This document shows, in pieces, positions 46,162 to 56,389 of a stretch of DNA of 64,000 nucleotides (positions within the stretch are counted from its first letter, which is position 1; the number at the start of each line of letters is the position of its first letter). Origin of the DNA: CAWCAW01 sp963793645 (GTDB lineage: Bacteria; Actinomycetota; Acidimicrobiia; Acidimicrobiales; UBA8190); contig CAWCAW010000008.1 of NCBI GenBank assembly GCA_963793645.1, positions 62,001 to 126,000 of the forward strand. Direction: 5' to 3'. The translations under genes were made by a program, and so were the position numbers. The notes beneath the pieces were generated by a model. The model saw only the letters and a list, made by a program, of their open reading frames with translations. It did no database searches and was not told where the DNA came from.

Positions 46162-47022
46162 TCAGGGACGCCGCGCCATTAGAGCGTCGAGGACGTCGTC
46201 GGGGACGTTCAGGTCACCGAGCCCGGTGCCCACCTCGAGATCGGGCTTGAAGGTCCCATGGAAGTCGGATCCGCCCGTGGCCACCACGCCGGTCCGCTCC
46301 GACAAGCGGCGCAGCTGTTTGCGTTCCTGGGGGCTGTAACGGCCATAGACGGCCTCGATTCCCCCCAGCCCCTGGCGGGCCAGGTCCGAGACCAGGTTCT
46401 CCAGGGGGCCGGGGCCCAGTCCCAAAGTGAGCGGATGGGCGAGGACAGCCACCCCGCCCGAGGCGGTGGCCAGCTTCACCACTTCGGTGGGCGTGATTCG
46501 AGCTTTGGGCACATAGGCGCTCTTGCCGTCGGCCAGGTAGCGGTCAAAGGCGTCTTGAATGTCCTCCGCGACGCCCATGTGCACCAGGACCTGGGCGAAA
46601 TGGGGGCGCCCCACGCCGCCTTCGCCGCCGGCTTGGGTCACCACCGTCTCCCATTCGATGTCCACACCGAGATCTCGCAGGCGCTCGATGAGGGCGTCGT
46701 TGCGGCGGCGGCGGTCCCGGCGCAAGGCCAGCAGCTCGTCTTGCAACGGGCCCTCTCCTTCGTCGACGAAGTAGACGAGGACGTGGACCGACCCGGTGAT
46801 GGATGCGCCGGGCACGGTCGGCTTCACGCACGACACCTCGCACCCGGGGATGAGGGTGATGCCGGCCTGCTCGGCGGCGCGGCGGGCTTCGGCCAAGCCC
46901 AGCAGGCTGTCGTGATCGGTCAGCGCGAAGGCCGAGCACCCGGCCGCGGCGGCCAGCTCGGCGACGCGCGTCGGTGTCTCCGAACCATCCGACACGTTGG
47001 AATGGGTGTGCAGGTCGATCAC
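46162..47022 (-). CDS. PHP-domain phosphoesterase
   Basis: A 286-residue metal-dependent phosphoesterase of the PHP family. VIDLHTHSNVSDGSETPTRV and FALTDHDSLLGLAEA have the first metal ligands, ITLIPGCEVSC the next, GGVAVLAHPLTLG and GGSDFHGTFKPDL the last ones. Relatives include RNase AM / 3',5'-nucleoside bisphosphatase (YciV/TrpH). GTG start at 47022. Convergent with purL (5-bp gap) and divergent from purF. Confidence 0.85.
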   Translation of the reverse strand: MIDLHTHSNVSDGSETPTRVAELAAAAGCSAFALTDHDSLLGLAEARRAAEQAGITLIPGCEVSCVKPTVPGASITGSVHVLVYFVDEGEGPLQDELLALRRDRRRRNDALIERLRDLGVDIEWETVVTQAGGEGGVGRPHFAQVLVHMGVAEDIQDAFDRYLADGKSAYVPKARITPTEVVKLATASGGVAVLAHPLTLGLGPGPLENLVSDLARQGLGGIEAVYGRYSPQERKQLRRLSERTGVVATGGSDFHGTFKPDLEVGTGLGDLNVPDDVLDALMARRP

Positions 47023-47168
47023 GAGCCGCAGGCTACCTGCACCGCCTTCGCCCCCCGGCTCCTTCGAGCTCCTTCGGGCTCCGGACGGCTCGTCCCCGGT
47101 TCGTGCGGGGTTGACGAGTACCGGGAGGTGAGACGGTAGGCTCCGGCCGAGGTGACAGGGAAGCCCCG

Positions 47169-48678
<1,510 letters not shown>

Positions 48679-48679
48679 C

Positions 48680-49741
48680 GTGTCGAGCTATCTGTCGTCC
48701 GGCGTCGACATCGCGGCGGGCGAAGAGGCGGTGCGACGGATCCGTGACGTAGTGGCCTCAACGGCGCGCCCCGAGGTGCTCGGCGGTATCGGCGGCTTTG
48801 CCGGTGCGTTCGCCTTCGACAACGGCCGCTTCGCCGAGCCCGTGTTGGTGGCCTCGACCGACGGCGTGGGGACGAAGGTGCTCGTCGCCCAGGGCGCCGG
48901 TCGTTACGACACCATCGGCATCGACTTGGTGGCCATGTGTGTCGACGACCTGGTGTGCGTGGGGGCCGAGCCACTGTTCTTCCTCGACTACATCTCGACA
49001 GGCAAGCTCGATCCGCAGCAAATGGAGCAACTCGTGGCCGGCGTGGCCGGCGCCTGCCGCCAGGTGGGCTGCGCGCTGCTCGGCGGTGAGATGGCCGAGC
49101 ATCACGGGGCCATGGCCCCCGGCGAGTTCGACCTGGCCGGCTTCGCCGTGGGGGTGGTCGACAAAGCTTCCATGCTCGGCGCGCCACGCGTCGACGCCGG
49201 TGACGTGCTCATCGGATTGGCCTCTGCGGGATTGCGATCAAACGGTTACACCCTCGCCCGCCACGTCCTGCTCGAACGCGCCGGGCGCCGCCTCGACGAG
49301 CCCGCCTTCGATGGCGCCGATCACAGCCTCGCCGACGAGTTGTTGCGGCCCTCGGTGCTCTACGCGCCGGCCGTACTGGGGGCGGTGCGCGGGGCCGGTG
49401 GTGGCCTCCACGCCGCCGCCCACATCACCGGCGGTGGGATCCCCGGCAACCTCGCCCGTGTGCTGCCCGCCGACCTCGACGCCGTCGTCGATGCCGGCTC
49501 GTGGGAAGTCCCTCGCATCTTCGAAGAGATCCGTCGCCTCGGTGACGTCGCCCCGGCGGAGATGACGCACGTGTTCAACCTCGGCATCGGCATGGTGCTG
49601 GTCGTCGCACCATCCGTCGTCGATGCCGTCATGGCGAGTGTCGGCGAGGCGGGCGTTGCCGCCACGGTGATCGGGTCCGTCGTCGCCGGGCACGGACATG
49701 TCCGTATCGACGGTGTGGGCACTACGGGGGACGCGCCGTGA
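48680..49741 (+). CDS. purM: AIR synthetase
   Basis: A 353-residue enzyme closing the imidazole ring. AGAFAFDNGRFAEPVLVAST, DGVGTKVLVAQGAGRYDTIG, IDLVAMCVDDLVCVGAEPLF and EMAEHHGAMAPGEFDLAGFA are family blocks; GLRSNGYTLARHVLLERAG is typical. GTG start 1 bp after the purF stop and a GTGA overlap with pyrE. Confidence 0.95.
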   Translation: MSSYLSSGVDIAAGEEAVRRIRDVVASTARPEVLGGIGGFAGAFAFDNGRFAEPVLVASTDGVGTKVLVAQGAGRYDTIGIDLVAMCVDDLVCVGAEPLFFLDYISTGKLDPQQMEQLVAGVAGACRQVGCALLGGEMAEHHGAMAPGEFDLAGFAVGVVDKASMLGAPRVDAGDVLIGLASAGLRSNGYTLARHVLLERAGRRLDEPAFDGADHSLADELLRPSVLYAPAVLGAVRGAGGGLHAAAHITGGGIPGNLARVLPADLDAVVDAGSWEVPRIFEEIRRLGDVAPAEMTHVFNLGIGMVLVVAPSVVDAVMASVGEAGVAATVIGSVVAGHGHVRIDGVGTTGDAP

Positions 49742-50328
49742 CGGCCGGGTCCGGCGATGGTGGGTCCGGCGCCGGCGGTGCGTCGTTCGATGCGCTGCGC
49801 GCCCACATCCTCGAACACTCGGTCAAGACCGGCGACTTCGTCTTGAAATCAGGACGTCGATCGAATTGGTTCATCGACTCCAAGCAGACGGTGTGCCGAC
49901 CCGGGGGCATGTTGCTCGTGGCCGACGCCATGTTGTCGGTGCTTCCCGGGGAGGCCACGGCCATCGGTGGGCTCACCATGGGTGCGGACCCGGTGGCCTT
50001 TGTCACCGCCGGCGTGGCCGCCGAACGGGGCGTGGCGTTGAAGGCGTTCAGCGTGCGCAAGGAGGCCAAAGATCATGGCGGGGGCGGTCGCATCGCCGGC
50101 GCCCTCGATGCCGGGGACAAGGTCGTCGTCACCGAGGACACCGTTACCCGCGGCACGTCGCTGCTCGAGGCGGTGCTGGCCGTGCGCGCCGCCGGGGCCG
50201 AGGTGATCCTGGCCGTGGCCGTCGTCGATCGGGGTGGCACCGCCACCGCTTTGCTGGGCGCCGAAGGTGTCAGCTTTCGGGCCCTGCTCGGGGCTCCCGA
50301 TCTCGGCTTTGACTACGACGAGCGCTGA
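49738..50328 (+). CDS. pyrE: Orotate phosphoribosyltransferase
   Basis: A 196-residue pyrimidine enzyme converting orotate and PRPP to OMP. FVLKSGRRSNWFIDSKQTVC, AIGGLTMGADPVAFVTAGVA, the PRPP loop DKVVVTEDTVTRGTSLLEAV and the flexible RKEAKDHGGGGRIAGALDAG loop. GTG start, last gene of the nucleotide run. The tail has 20 Gly/Ser-rich residues at the N-terminus. Confidence 0.93.
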   Translation: MTAGSGDGGSGAGGASFDALRAHILEHSVKTGDFVLKSGRRSNWFIDSKQTVCRPGGMLLVADAMLSVLPGEATAIGGLTMGADPVAFVTAGVAAERGVALKAFSVRKEAKDHGGGGRIAGALDAGDKVVVTEDTVTRGTSLLEAVLAVRAAGAEVILAVAVVDRGGTATALLGAEGVSFRALLGAPDLGFDYDER

Positions 50329-50485
50329 GGGTGTTGAGGTCCCCACACCGGGATGTGACCTGAGGTGCCGGCGGGGGTAGGGAACCAGCCGATGAACGAA
50401 GTCCCTACGGCCCCCATAGTCTGTGGGCAACCCGCCGATCCGAGACGGCTCCCCCCGGTGCCCGCCGGCACCCCCCGAGGCCACC

Positions 50486-51784
50486 ATGCCTGACACGGCC
50501 ATGACCGAGTTGCGTGCGACGGCGCATCGCCCCGAGGCGCTCGCCTCTCGGTATCGCCGTGTCCGTGAGCTCACCGAGACACTGGCCGCGCCGCTGTCGC
50601 CCGAAGACCAGACGGTGCAATCGATGGCGGACGTGAGCCCGACGAAGTGGCATCGGGCCCATACGTCGTGGTTCTTCGAGACCTTCCTTCTCGAGACGTG
50701 TCTGCCCGGTTACCGCTTGTTCCACCCGTCGTATCCCTATCTCTTCAACTCGTACTACGAAGGGTTGGGGACCCGTCACCCGCGCGCCACCCGCGGCGTC
50801 ATCTCGCGTCCGGGGGCCAGCGAGGTCGGCGAGTACCGGGCCTATGTGGACGAGGCCATGGGTCGCCTCTTCGACGGGAGCCTGCGAGGCGAGGGGGCCG
50901 ATCTCGTCGAGGTCGGGTTGCATCACGAGCAACAGCATCAGGAGCTCTTGCTCATGGACATCAAGCACGTGCTTTGGTGCAATGCGCTCGAGCCGGCCTA
51001 CGCCGAGTTGTCGCCGCCGCCGTCGCCGGCGTCATCGCCCGCCCCCGATGGGTGGGTCGAGCACGGCGGCGCAGTGGTCGAGATCGGGCACGACGGCAGC
51101 GGGTTTGCCTTCGACAACGAGTCACCGCGTCACGGCGTGTTGGTCGAGCCCTTCGCATTGGCCACCGAGCTGGTGACGTGTGGCCAATGGCAGGAGTTCA
51201 TGGCCGACGACGGCTACCGACGCCCCGAGCTGTGGCTGTCGGATGGTTGGGCCGCCGTGCAGAACGAGGGATGGGAAGCGCCGCTGTACTGGCGTCGATC
51301 CGATGGCGCCGATGATGCATGGTCCGTGTTCACCCTTGGCGGCGCCCGAGTTGTCGACGGTACCGAGCCGGTCTGTCACGTGAGCTACTACGAGGCTGAC
51401 GCCTATGCCCGCTGGGCCGGGGCGCGCCTGCCCACCGAAGCAGAGTGGGAGGCCGTTGCCGCCGCGGGCGTGGCCGCTGGTGCTGGACCCGTGGGCAACT
51501 TCCTCGATCTCGACGTGCTGCACCCCCGGCGCACCGGTGACCACCCGTCCTGGTTCGGCGATGTGTGGCAGTGGACCTCGAGTGCCTACAGCCCCTATCC
51601 CGGCTTTCGTCCGGCGGCTGGTGCGGTGGGCGAGTACAACGGGAAGTTCATGGTCAACCAGTACGTGTTGCGAGGAGGATCCGCCGTCACTGCACCCGGC
51701 CACATGCGGGCCACGTACCGCAACTTCTTTCCACCGTCGGCGCGCTGGGCCTTCAGCGGCGTGCGCCTGGCTCGGGACTGCTGA
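50486..51784 (+). CDS. egtB: Ergothioneine synthase EgtB (sulfoxide synthase)
   Basis: A 432-residue non-heme iron enzyme joining a thiol to hercynine. The DinB-like N-terminus gives the iron ligands in WHRAHTSWFFETFL and EVGLHHEQQHQELLLMD. The C-terminal formylglycine-generating-type domain includes PVCHVSYYEADAYARWAGAR, LPTEAEWEAVA, FGDVWQWTSSAYSPYPGF and VLRGGSAVTAPGHMRATYRN. Start set at ATG 50486 (MPDTAMTELRAT); 50501 is possible. Directly followed by egtD with a 3-bp gap. No egtA or egtC is near, so the thiol donor (gamma-Glu-Cys or Cys) cannot be told from context. Confidence 0.92.
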   Translation: MPDTAMTELRATAHRPEALASRYRRVRELTETLAAPLSPEDQTVQSMADVSPTKWHRAHTSWFFETFLLETCLPGYRLFHPSYPYLFNSYYEGLGTRHPRATRGVISRPGASEVGEYRAYVDEAMGRLFDGSLRGEGADLVEVGLHHEQQHQELLLMDIKHVLWCNALEPAYAELSPPPSPASSPAPDGWVEHGGAVVEIGHDGSGFAFDNESPRHGVLVEPFALATELVTCGQWQEFMADDGYRRPELWLSDGWAAVQNEGWEAPLYWRRSDGADDAWSVFTLGGARVVDGTEPVCHVSYYEADAYARWAGARLPTEAEWEAVAAAGVAAGAGPVGNFLDLDVLHPRRTGDHPSWFGDVWQWTSSAYSPYPGFRPAAGAVGEYNGKFMVNQYVLRGGSAVTAPGHMRATYRNFFPPSARWAFSGVRLARDC

Positions 51785-51787
51785 GAC

Positions 51788-52765
51788 ATGGCCACCACCG
51801 ACGCGCCCACTATCGACATACACCTGACCGGCGACGACCTGCGCGCCGCTCTCATCGAAGATGTGCGCGCCGGGCTCAGCGCCGAAGAGAAGTCGCTTCC
51901 CCCGGTGTGGTTCTACGACGACCGCGGCAGCGAGCTGTTCGACCAGATCACCAGGCTCCCCGAGTACTACCCGACGCGCGCCGAGCGCGGCCTGCTCGAA
52001 GCCCACGCCGCGGAAATCGCCGCTCGGACCGGGGCCGACACGCTTGTCGAGCTGGGGGCGGGGACGTGTGACAAATCACGGGTGCTCCTCGATGCGCTGC
52101 GTGCCACGGGGACCCTCGAGCGCTACGTGCCTCTCGATGTCAGCGACGGCACCTTGTGGAGCGCGGCCAACGCGCTGACAGCGGAGTACCCCGGTCTGTC
52201 CGTGCACGCCGTGGTGGGCGACTTCCACCGACAGCTGGACCGGCTGCCGTCCGAGGGCCGCCGGCTGGTGGCCTTTCTGGGCAGCACGATCGGCAACCTC
52301 GGTCCCGAGCAGCGCCGGCGCTTTTTGTTCGACCTCGATTGCGTCATGGAGCACAACGACAAGTTGTTGCTCGGCGTCGACCTCGTCAAGGACCCCGCCG
52401 TGCTGGTGGCGGCCTACGACGACAGCGCCGGGGTCACCGCCGCCTTCAACCGCAATGTGCTGCACGTGCTCAATCGTGAGCTCAAGGCCGACTTCGATCC
52501 CGATCGCTTCGAGCACGTGGCGCGGTGGGACGAAGAGGCGTCATGGATGGAGATGCGGCTGCGCAGCATCGACGAGCAGACGGTCTTGATCGCCGAGCTG
52601 GGCATGGAGGTGCACTTCGCCGCCGGCGAGGACCTGCGCACCGAGATCAGCACCAAGTTCACGCCTTCAGGCATTCAAGGCGAGTTGTGGGACTCGGGTT
52701 TTGTCGTCGACGCCATGTGGGAAGCCGACGGCTTCCTGCTGACGTTGGCGGCCCCCTACTGCTGA
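51788..52765 (+). CDS. egtD: Histidine N-alpha-methyltransferase EgtD
   Basis: A 325-residue SAM-dependent enzyme that trimethylates histidine to hercynine. LPPVWFYDDRGSELFDQITR, LPEYYPTRAERGLLEAHAAE, TLVELGAGTCDKSRVLLDAL (SAM loop), VAFLGSTIGNL and LLLGVDLVKD are family blocks, and the end ISTKFTPSGIQGEL fits. It forms a two-gene unit with egtB. The 3' end overlaps the convergent reductase gene by 10 bp. Confidence 0.94.
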   Translation: MATTDAPTIDIHLTGDDLRAALIEDVRAGLSAEEKSLPPVWFYDDRGSELFDQITRLPEYYPTRAERGLLEAHAAEIAARTGADTLVELGAGTCDKSRVLLDALRATGTLERYVPLDVSDGTLWSAANALTAEYPGLSVHAVVGDFHRQLDRLPSEGRRLVAFLGSTIGNLGPEQRRRFLFDLDCVMEHNDKLLLGVDLVKDPAVLVAAYDDSAGVTAAFNRNVLHVLNRELKADFDPDRFEHVARWDEEASWMEMRLRSIDEQTVLIAELGMEVHFAAGEDLRTEISTKFTPSGIQGELWDSGFVVDAMWEADGFLLTLAAPYC

Positions 52766-54126
52766 GCGGCCAAGTCCCGCAGGGCGTCCTCGATGCCTCG
52801 GTGGAAGGTGGGATACGCGTAGATCATGTGGCGCAACGTTTCGGTGGTTACCTCGGTGTGCACGGCCAAGGTGAGCAGCCCGAGCACCTCGCCGCCCACG
52901 GGTCCCGCTGAGGTCGCCCCCACCAGCACGCCGCGGTTGGTGTCCTCCACAAGCTTGATGAACCCGTCGTTGCCCGCCTTGTGGATCCATCCCCGTACCG
53001 ACACCGACGTCTTCGCCGATCCTGTTCGCACCGTCAATCCGGCGGCGCGTGCCCCAGACTCGGTCAGTCCCACCTGGCCCACTTCGGGGTCGGTGAACGT
53101 CACCGCCGGTACGGCCCGGTAGTTGGCGGGCGGGCCGTCTTGGCCCAGGATGTCGGCCACGCAGATACCGGCTTGGTACATCGAAATGTGGGTGAAGGCC
53201 CCCTTGCCGGTGCAGTCACCTATCGCCCACACACCGTCGACCACCCGGAGGCGGTCGTCGACGGGAACGACCCGAGCGCTTTCGTCGACGCCGACGGTGT
53301 GCAGTCCGACAGCCGTCATGTTGACGTGCCGCCCGGTGGACACGAGCAGGTTTTCGGCATTGACGGCATCACCCCCGTCGAGCGACAGCACGAAGCCGGT
53401 GCCGGAGTGCTCGATCCCGAGCACCTTGGCGTTGGTCTTGACGGCGATTCCTTCGCGCTCGAAGACCTCGGCGATCAGGGCGCTGGCCTCGGGCTCGGCG
53501 GGTGCCATGAGCCGGGGCCCGGCTTCGACCACGGTGACGTTGGTCCCAAAGCGCGCCCAGGCCTGGGCCAGTTCGAGGCCGACGGCCCCACCGCCGAGCA
53601 CCGCCACTGACGAGGGCAGCGATTCGAGCTTCACGGCATCGCGGTTGGTCCAAAACGGCGTGCCCGCCAACCCGGGAACGGGGGGGATGGACGGTTCGGT
53701 GCCCGGGTTCAGGACAATCGCCTTGCTGACGTCGAAGGTCGCTCCGTCGTCGACCACGACGCGGTGCGCGCCGTCGAGGCGGGCGTGACCCCGGACGAAG
53801 CGCCCTCCTTTGCCTTCGAAACGGTCCACCGCCGCCTTGTCATCCCAGTTGTCGGTGGCCTCGTCCCTGATACGCGTGGCGACCGGCGTCCAGTCCGGCG
53901 TCACCGTCGAGGTTCCGGCCATGGCGGGGACGCGTCGGGCCTCGGCCAGGAGATCGGCCGCCCTGATCATCATCTTGGAGGGCACGCACCCGAAGTAGGG
54001 GCATTCGCCGCCGACCAGACGTTGGTCGATCCCGACCACGTCGAGCCCGGACTGAGCCAGTCGCTCGGCGACGTCTTCGCCGCCCGGGCCCATACCGATG
54101 ACCACGACTTCAGCGCGCTCGCTCAT
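52756..54126 (-). CDS. FAD pyridine nucleotide-disulfide oxidoreductase
   Basis: A 456-residue flavoprotein. VVVIGMGPGGEDVAERLAQS binds FAD; GGECPYFGCVPSKMMIRAA has the redox-active CxxxxC; VAVLGGGAVGLELAQAWARF binds NAD(P); VDGVWAIGDCTGKGAFTHIS is the second FAD site. The dimer domain contains HTEVTTETLRHMIYAYPTFH with the active-site His but ends soon after. Like mercuric reductase and dihydrolipoamide dehydrogenase relatives; no Hg-binding C-terminal Cys pair. The substrate is unknown. Start taken at MSERAEV (54126) after GAAAGGGGCGGGCC. Confidence 0.85.
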   Translation of the reverse strand: MSERAEVVVIGMGPGGEDVAERLAQSGLDVVGIDQRLVGGECPYFGCVPSKMMIRAADLLAEARRVPAMAGTSTVTPDWTPVATRIRDEATDNWDDKAAVDRFEGKGGRFVRGHARLDGAHRVVVDDGATFDVSKAIVLNPGTEPSIPPVPGLAGTPFWTNRDAVKLESLPSSVAVLGGGAVGLELAQAWARFGTNVTVVEAGPRLMAPAEPEASALIAEVFEREGIAVKTNAKVLGIEHSGTGFVLSLDGGDAVNAENLLVSTGRHVNMTAVGLHTVGVDESARVVPVDDRLRVVDGVWAIGDCTGKGAFTHISMYQAGICVADILGQDGPPANYRAVPAVTFTDPEVGQVGLTESGARAAGLTVRTGSAKTSVSVRGWIHKAGNDGFIKLVEDTNRGVLVGATSAGPVGGEVLGLLTLAVHTEVTTETLRHMIYAYPTFHRGIEDALRDLAAQQ

Positions 54127-54280
54127 GGCCCGCCCCTTTCCGGTCGCGCCTCTGCACGACGAGTTCACACCCTCTCACGACAAGGGCGCTCGTATCTCGA
54201 GGGGGTTGCCGGCCTGCAGAAGCCACCGCCGCCTCCGAGGAATGGTGTCAACGGCCGGTGTGTGGGCACAATGAGCGGCG

Positions 54281-54544
54281 ATGAGCACGGCCAGGGGCAA
54301 GCGACCCCACAACACCAAGGTCAAGCGCCGGCGCGGGCTGTGGATGGCGAGCTGCTCATGCGGTTGGACCAAGCAGACGGTGTCGGGCTTCGGAGGTTGG
54401 TCCGAGGTACGTCGCCATCTGGGCCGGGTGCAAGAGGCGCCGACCGCTTCGGTTTCGTCGGGGTCAAGCTCGACGTCGTATGCGGTGCCTGGGAGCCGGT
54501 CACGCGCCCCGATGTGGCGGCGCGATCGGCGCGCCATCTCCTGA
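54281..54544 (+). CDS. Hypothetical small protein with CxCGW motif
   Basis: An 87-residue frame starting MSTARGKRPHNTKVKRRRGL and containing MASCSCGWTKQTVSGFGGW and EVRRHLGRVQE. Short actinobacterial proteins with a W-x-a-x-C-x-CGW core exist, but I cannot assign a family. The basic N-terminus might bind nucleic acid. Weak support; the last 40 codons look compositionally random. Confidence 0.35.
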   Translation: MSTARGKRPHNTKVKRRRGLWMASCSCGWTKQTVSGFGGWSEVRRHLGRVQEAPTASVSSGSSSTSYAVPGSRSRAPMWRRDRRAIS

Positions 54545-54583
54545 GCCTGGCTTGCGCCTGGCGCCGCATCGGCGTGGTGCCGG

Positions 54584-55891
54584 TCAGTTGTCCATCGACA
54601 ACATGGCGACGGCTGCCGCCGGCGCCGGCGACGTTTCGGTGCTTTCGGTGGCAATGGGCGCCGTAGGGGTGGCCGACACGTTGGTGCAGGCTCGAGCGCC
54701 GTTCCAGCTGGCCAAGGCGGCCGCTCTCGCCGTGCCGGTCAGGGGTCGAGGCAGGTCGTTGACGATCACGGCCGGTCGCCACGTCACGCCGTCGATGTGC
54801 CGGCCGGTGGCCGTGATGACGAGCGAGCCGCTCTGGTTCTCGGGCGGAGAGTTGTCGTAAAAGGCGAAGTTGCCCAGTCCGTAGTCGACGTAGGCCGAGC
54901 CCAGGTACCCACCGCCGAGCAGGACGTGGGCGTGGGTGCCGACCACGATGTCGGCCCCGGCGGCCACCAGCACCTGCGCCAAGGGCTCTTGCAGCGGGTT
55001 GGGACAGGCGTCGAGCTGGGTTCCCCAATGCAGGTAGACGATGACGGTGTCGGAGACGAGGCGGGCTGTTTCCACCGCTGAGACCAGATCGTTGACGTCG
55101 TAGGCGGAGGCCAAGCCGGGTTGGGAGGCGGTGGCCGTCCAGGCTGTCTGCAGATCGGCGTCGATCACCTGGGTGGCGGCGATGACGGCGATCTTCTCGC
55201 CGTCGATGGTGGCCCGATACGGGGTGAAGGCGTCAGCGACGTCCTGGCCGATCCCGAGGATCGGGTAGACCGCCTCCTGCCCTGCTCTCAGCGCCGCCGC
55301 CAGGCCATCCATCCCGCAATCCTCGCCGTGGTTGTTGGCTTCTGTGATGAGGCTGACGCCGGCTCCGTGGAAGGCCGCCAGGGCGGTGGAGGGGGCGAAG
55401 AACGTGAACTGCTTGGACGGTGCACCGGGGCAACCGAAGTTCGAAATGGCCGACTCGAAGTTGGCCATGGTCAGGCTGGCGCCCGACAGCAACTGCGGGA
55501 CGGTGGGGTCGAGGGCCGTGGCCGGGTCGGCGGCCAGCCGGTTGCCGAGGTTGGTGCCGGCGGGGAAGTGCACATCACCGCCGAAGGCGAACGTCACGGC
55601 CTTTCCGTCACCGTCCCAATCGGGGTCGAGGCGAGGGGTGATGCCAGGAGGAGAGGCGGCGGATCTATGGGCGCCGGGGTGACCGGGCTTCTTGGTCGGC
55701 CGGTGGGTGCCTCCGCCGCCGGTGACCGCCAACCCCACCACCGCGCCCACCACGACGACGCCGACGGCCCAAATGACGCGCCGACGCCGAACACGACGCG
55801 AGGAAAGGTCCGGGACAGGGCTTGCCGGAGGGAACCGGGGAGAAATCCGGCGCGGTGTCTGCTGGGGGCCCCTGGTGATCGGGGGGCTCAC
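54584..55891 (-). CDS. CapA/PgsA-family metallophosphatase-like lipoprotein or membrane protein
   Basis: A 435-residue protein. A signal-anchor helix (VIWAVGVVVVGAVVGLAVTG at about 39-58) is followed by a Pro/His-rich linker, then the CapA fold: VTFAFGGDVHFPAGTNLGNR, LTMANFESAISNFG, VSLITEANNHGEDCGMDGLA, VIVYLHWGTQ and ADIVVGTHAHVLLGGGYLGS with the metal ligands (D, N, H, H). CapA proteins act in capsule or poly-gamma-glutamate export or as cell-wall phosphoesterases; the exact role here is unknown. No capsule operon is adjacent. Confidence 0.8.
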   Translation of the reverse strand: MSPPITRGPQQTPRRISPRFPPASPVPDLSSRRVRRRRVIWAVGVVVVGAVVGLAVTGGGGTHRPTKKPGHPGAHRSAASPPGITPRLDPDWDGDGKAVTFAFGGDVHFPAGTNLGNRLAADPATALDPTVPQLLSGASLTMANFESAISNFGCPGAPSKQFTFFAPSTALAAFHGAGVSLITEANNHGEDCGMDGLAAALRAGQEAVYPILGIGQDVADAFTPYRATIDGEKIAVIAATQVIDADLQTAWTATASQPGLASAYDVNDLVSAVETARLVSDTVIVYLHWGTQLDACPNPLQEPLAQVLVAAGADIVVGTHAHVLLGGGYLGSAYVDYGLGNFAFYDNSPPENQSGSLVITATGRHIDGVTWRPAVIVNDLPRPLTGTARAAALASWNGARACTNVSATPTAPIATESTETSPAPAAAVAMLSMDN

Positions 55892-55949
55892 GAACTCGAG
55901 GGTGCGCGTAAGAGGTGAGCTTACGGGCTGTCACCCAACGGCGAAGTGG

Positions 55950-56022
55950 TGGTCGGGGCCGGCATCGATCCGGCGACCTCACGCTTTTCAGGCGCGCGCT
56001 CTACCAACTGAGCTACCCGACC
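55950..56022 (-). tRNA. tRNA-Phe(GAA)
   Basis: A 73-nt cloverleaf: acceptor GGTCGGG/CCCGACC, D-arm GCTCAGTTGGTAGAGC, anticodon loop CTGAAAA (GAA), T-loop TTCGA-like GATCGAT variant. Discriminator A followed by an encoded CCA (to 55947). Confidence 0.9.
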
Positions 56023-56047
56023 CGGCGCCCCATGTGTCGCGGGCCAG

Positions 56048-56122
56048 CGGTCCTGACGGGATTTGAACCCGCGACCTCCGGCTTGACAGGCCGGCGTGCA
56101 CTCCAAGCTGCACCACAGGACC
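56048..56122 (-). tRNA. tRNA-Asp(GTC)
   Basis: A 75-nt cloverleaf: acceptor GGTCCTG/CAGGACC, anticodon stem CCGGC/GCCGG with loop CTGTCAA (GTC), T-loop TTCAAAT. Discriminator G; CCA not encoded. It lies 25 bp from tRNA-Phe in the same direction, likely one transcript. Confidence 0.9.
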
Positions 56123-56389
56123 CCGTTGTTGTGCCCCATCGGTTTGCAACCCGAGCGGCCCATCGCATCCACGCCGCTGCGTTGCGAGCCTGACCACGAC
56201 ATTCGAGGGGCTCGGGAACATGCCACGGTAGCAGGTGGCCATCTCGGACGAACCGGGCGGTGCTGGTCGATCGAGCGGCCCAGCGCCCCGGTCAGCGTCC
56301 CGTGCTCCCGTCGACGAGCTCTCGCCGACCAGGACCCAGCGAAGATTGACGGGCGGGTCGTCGCCCCAATGCGCGGCGGCTTTTGGTGG

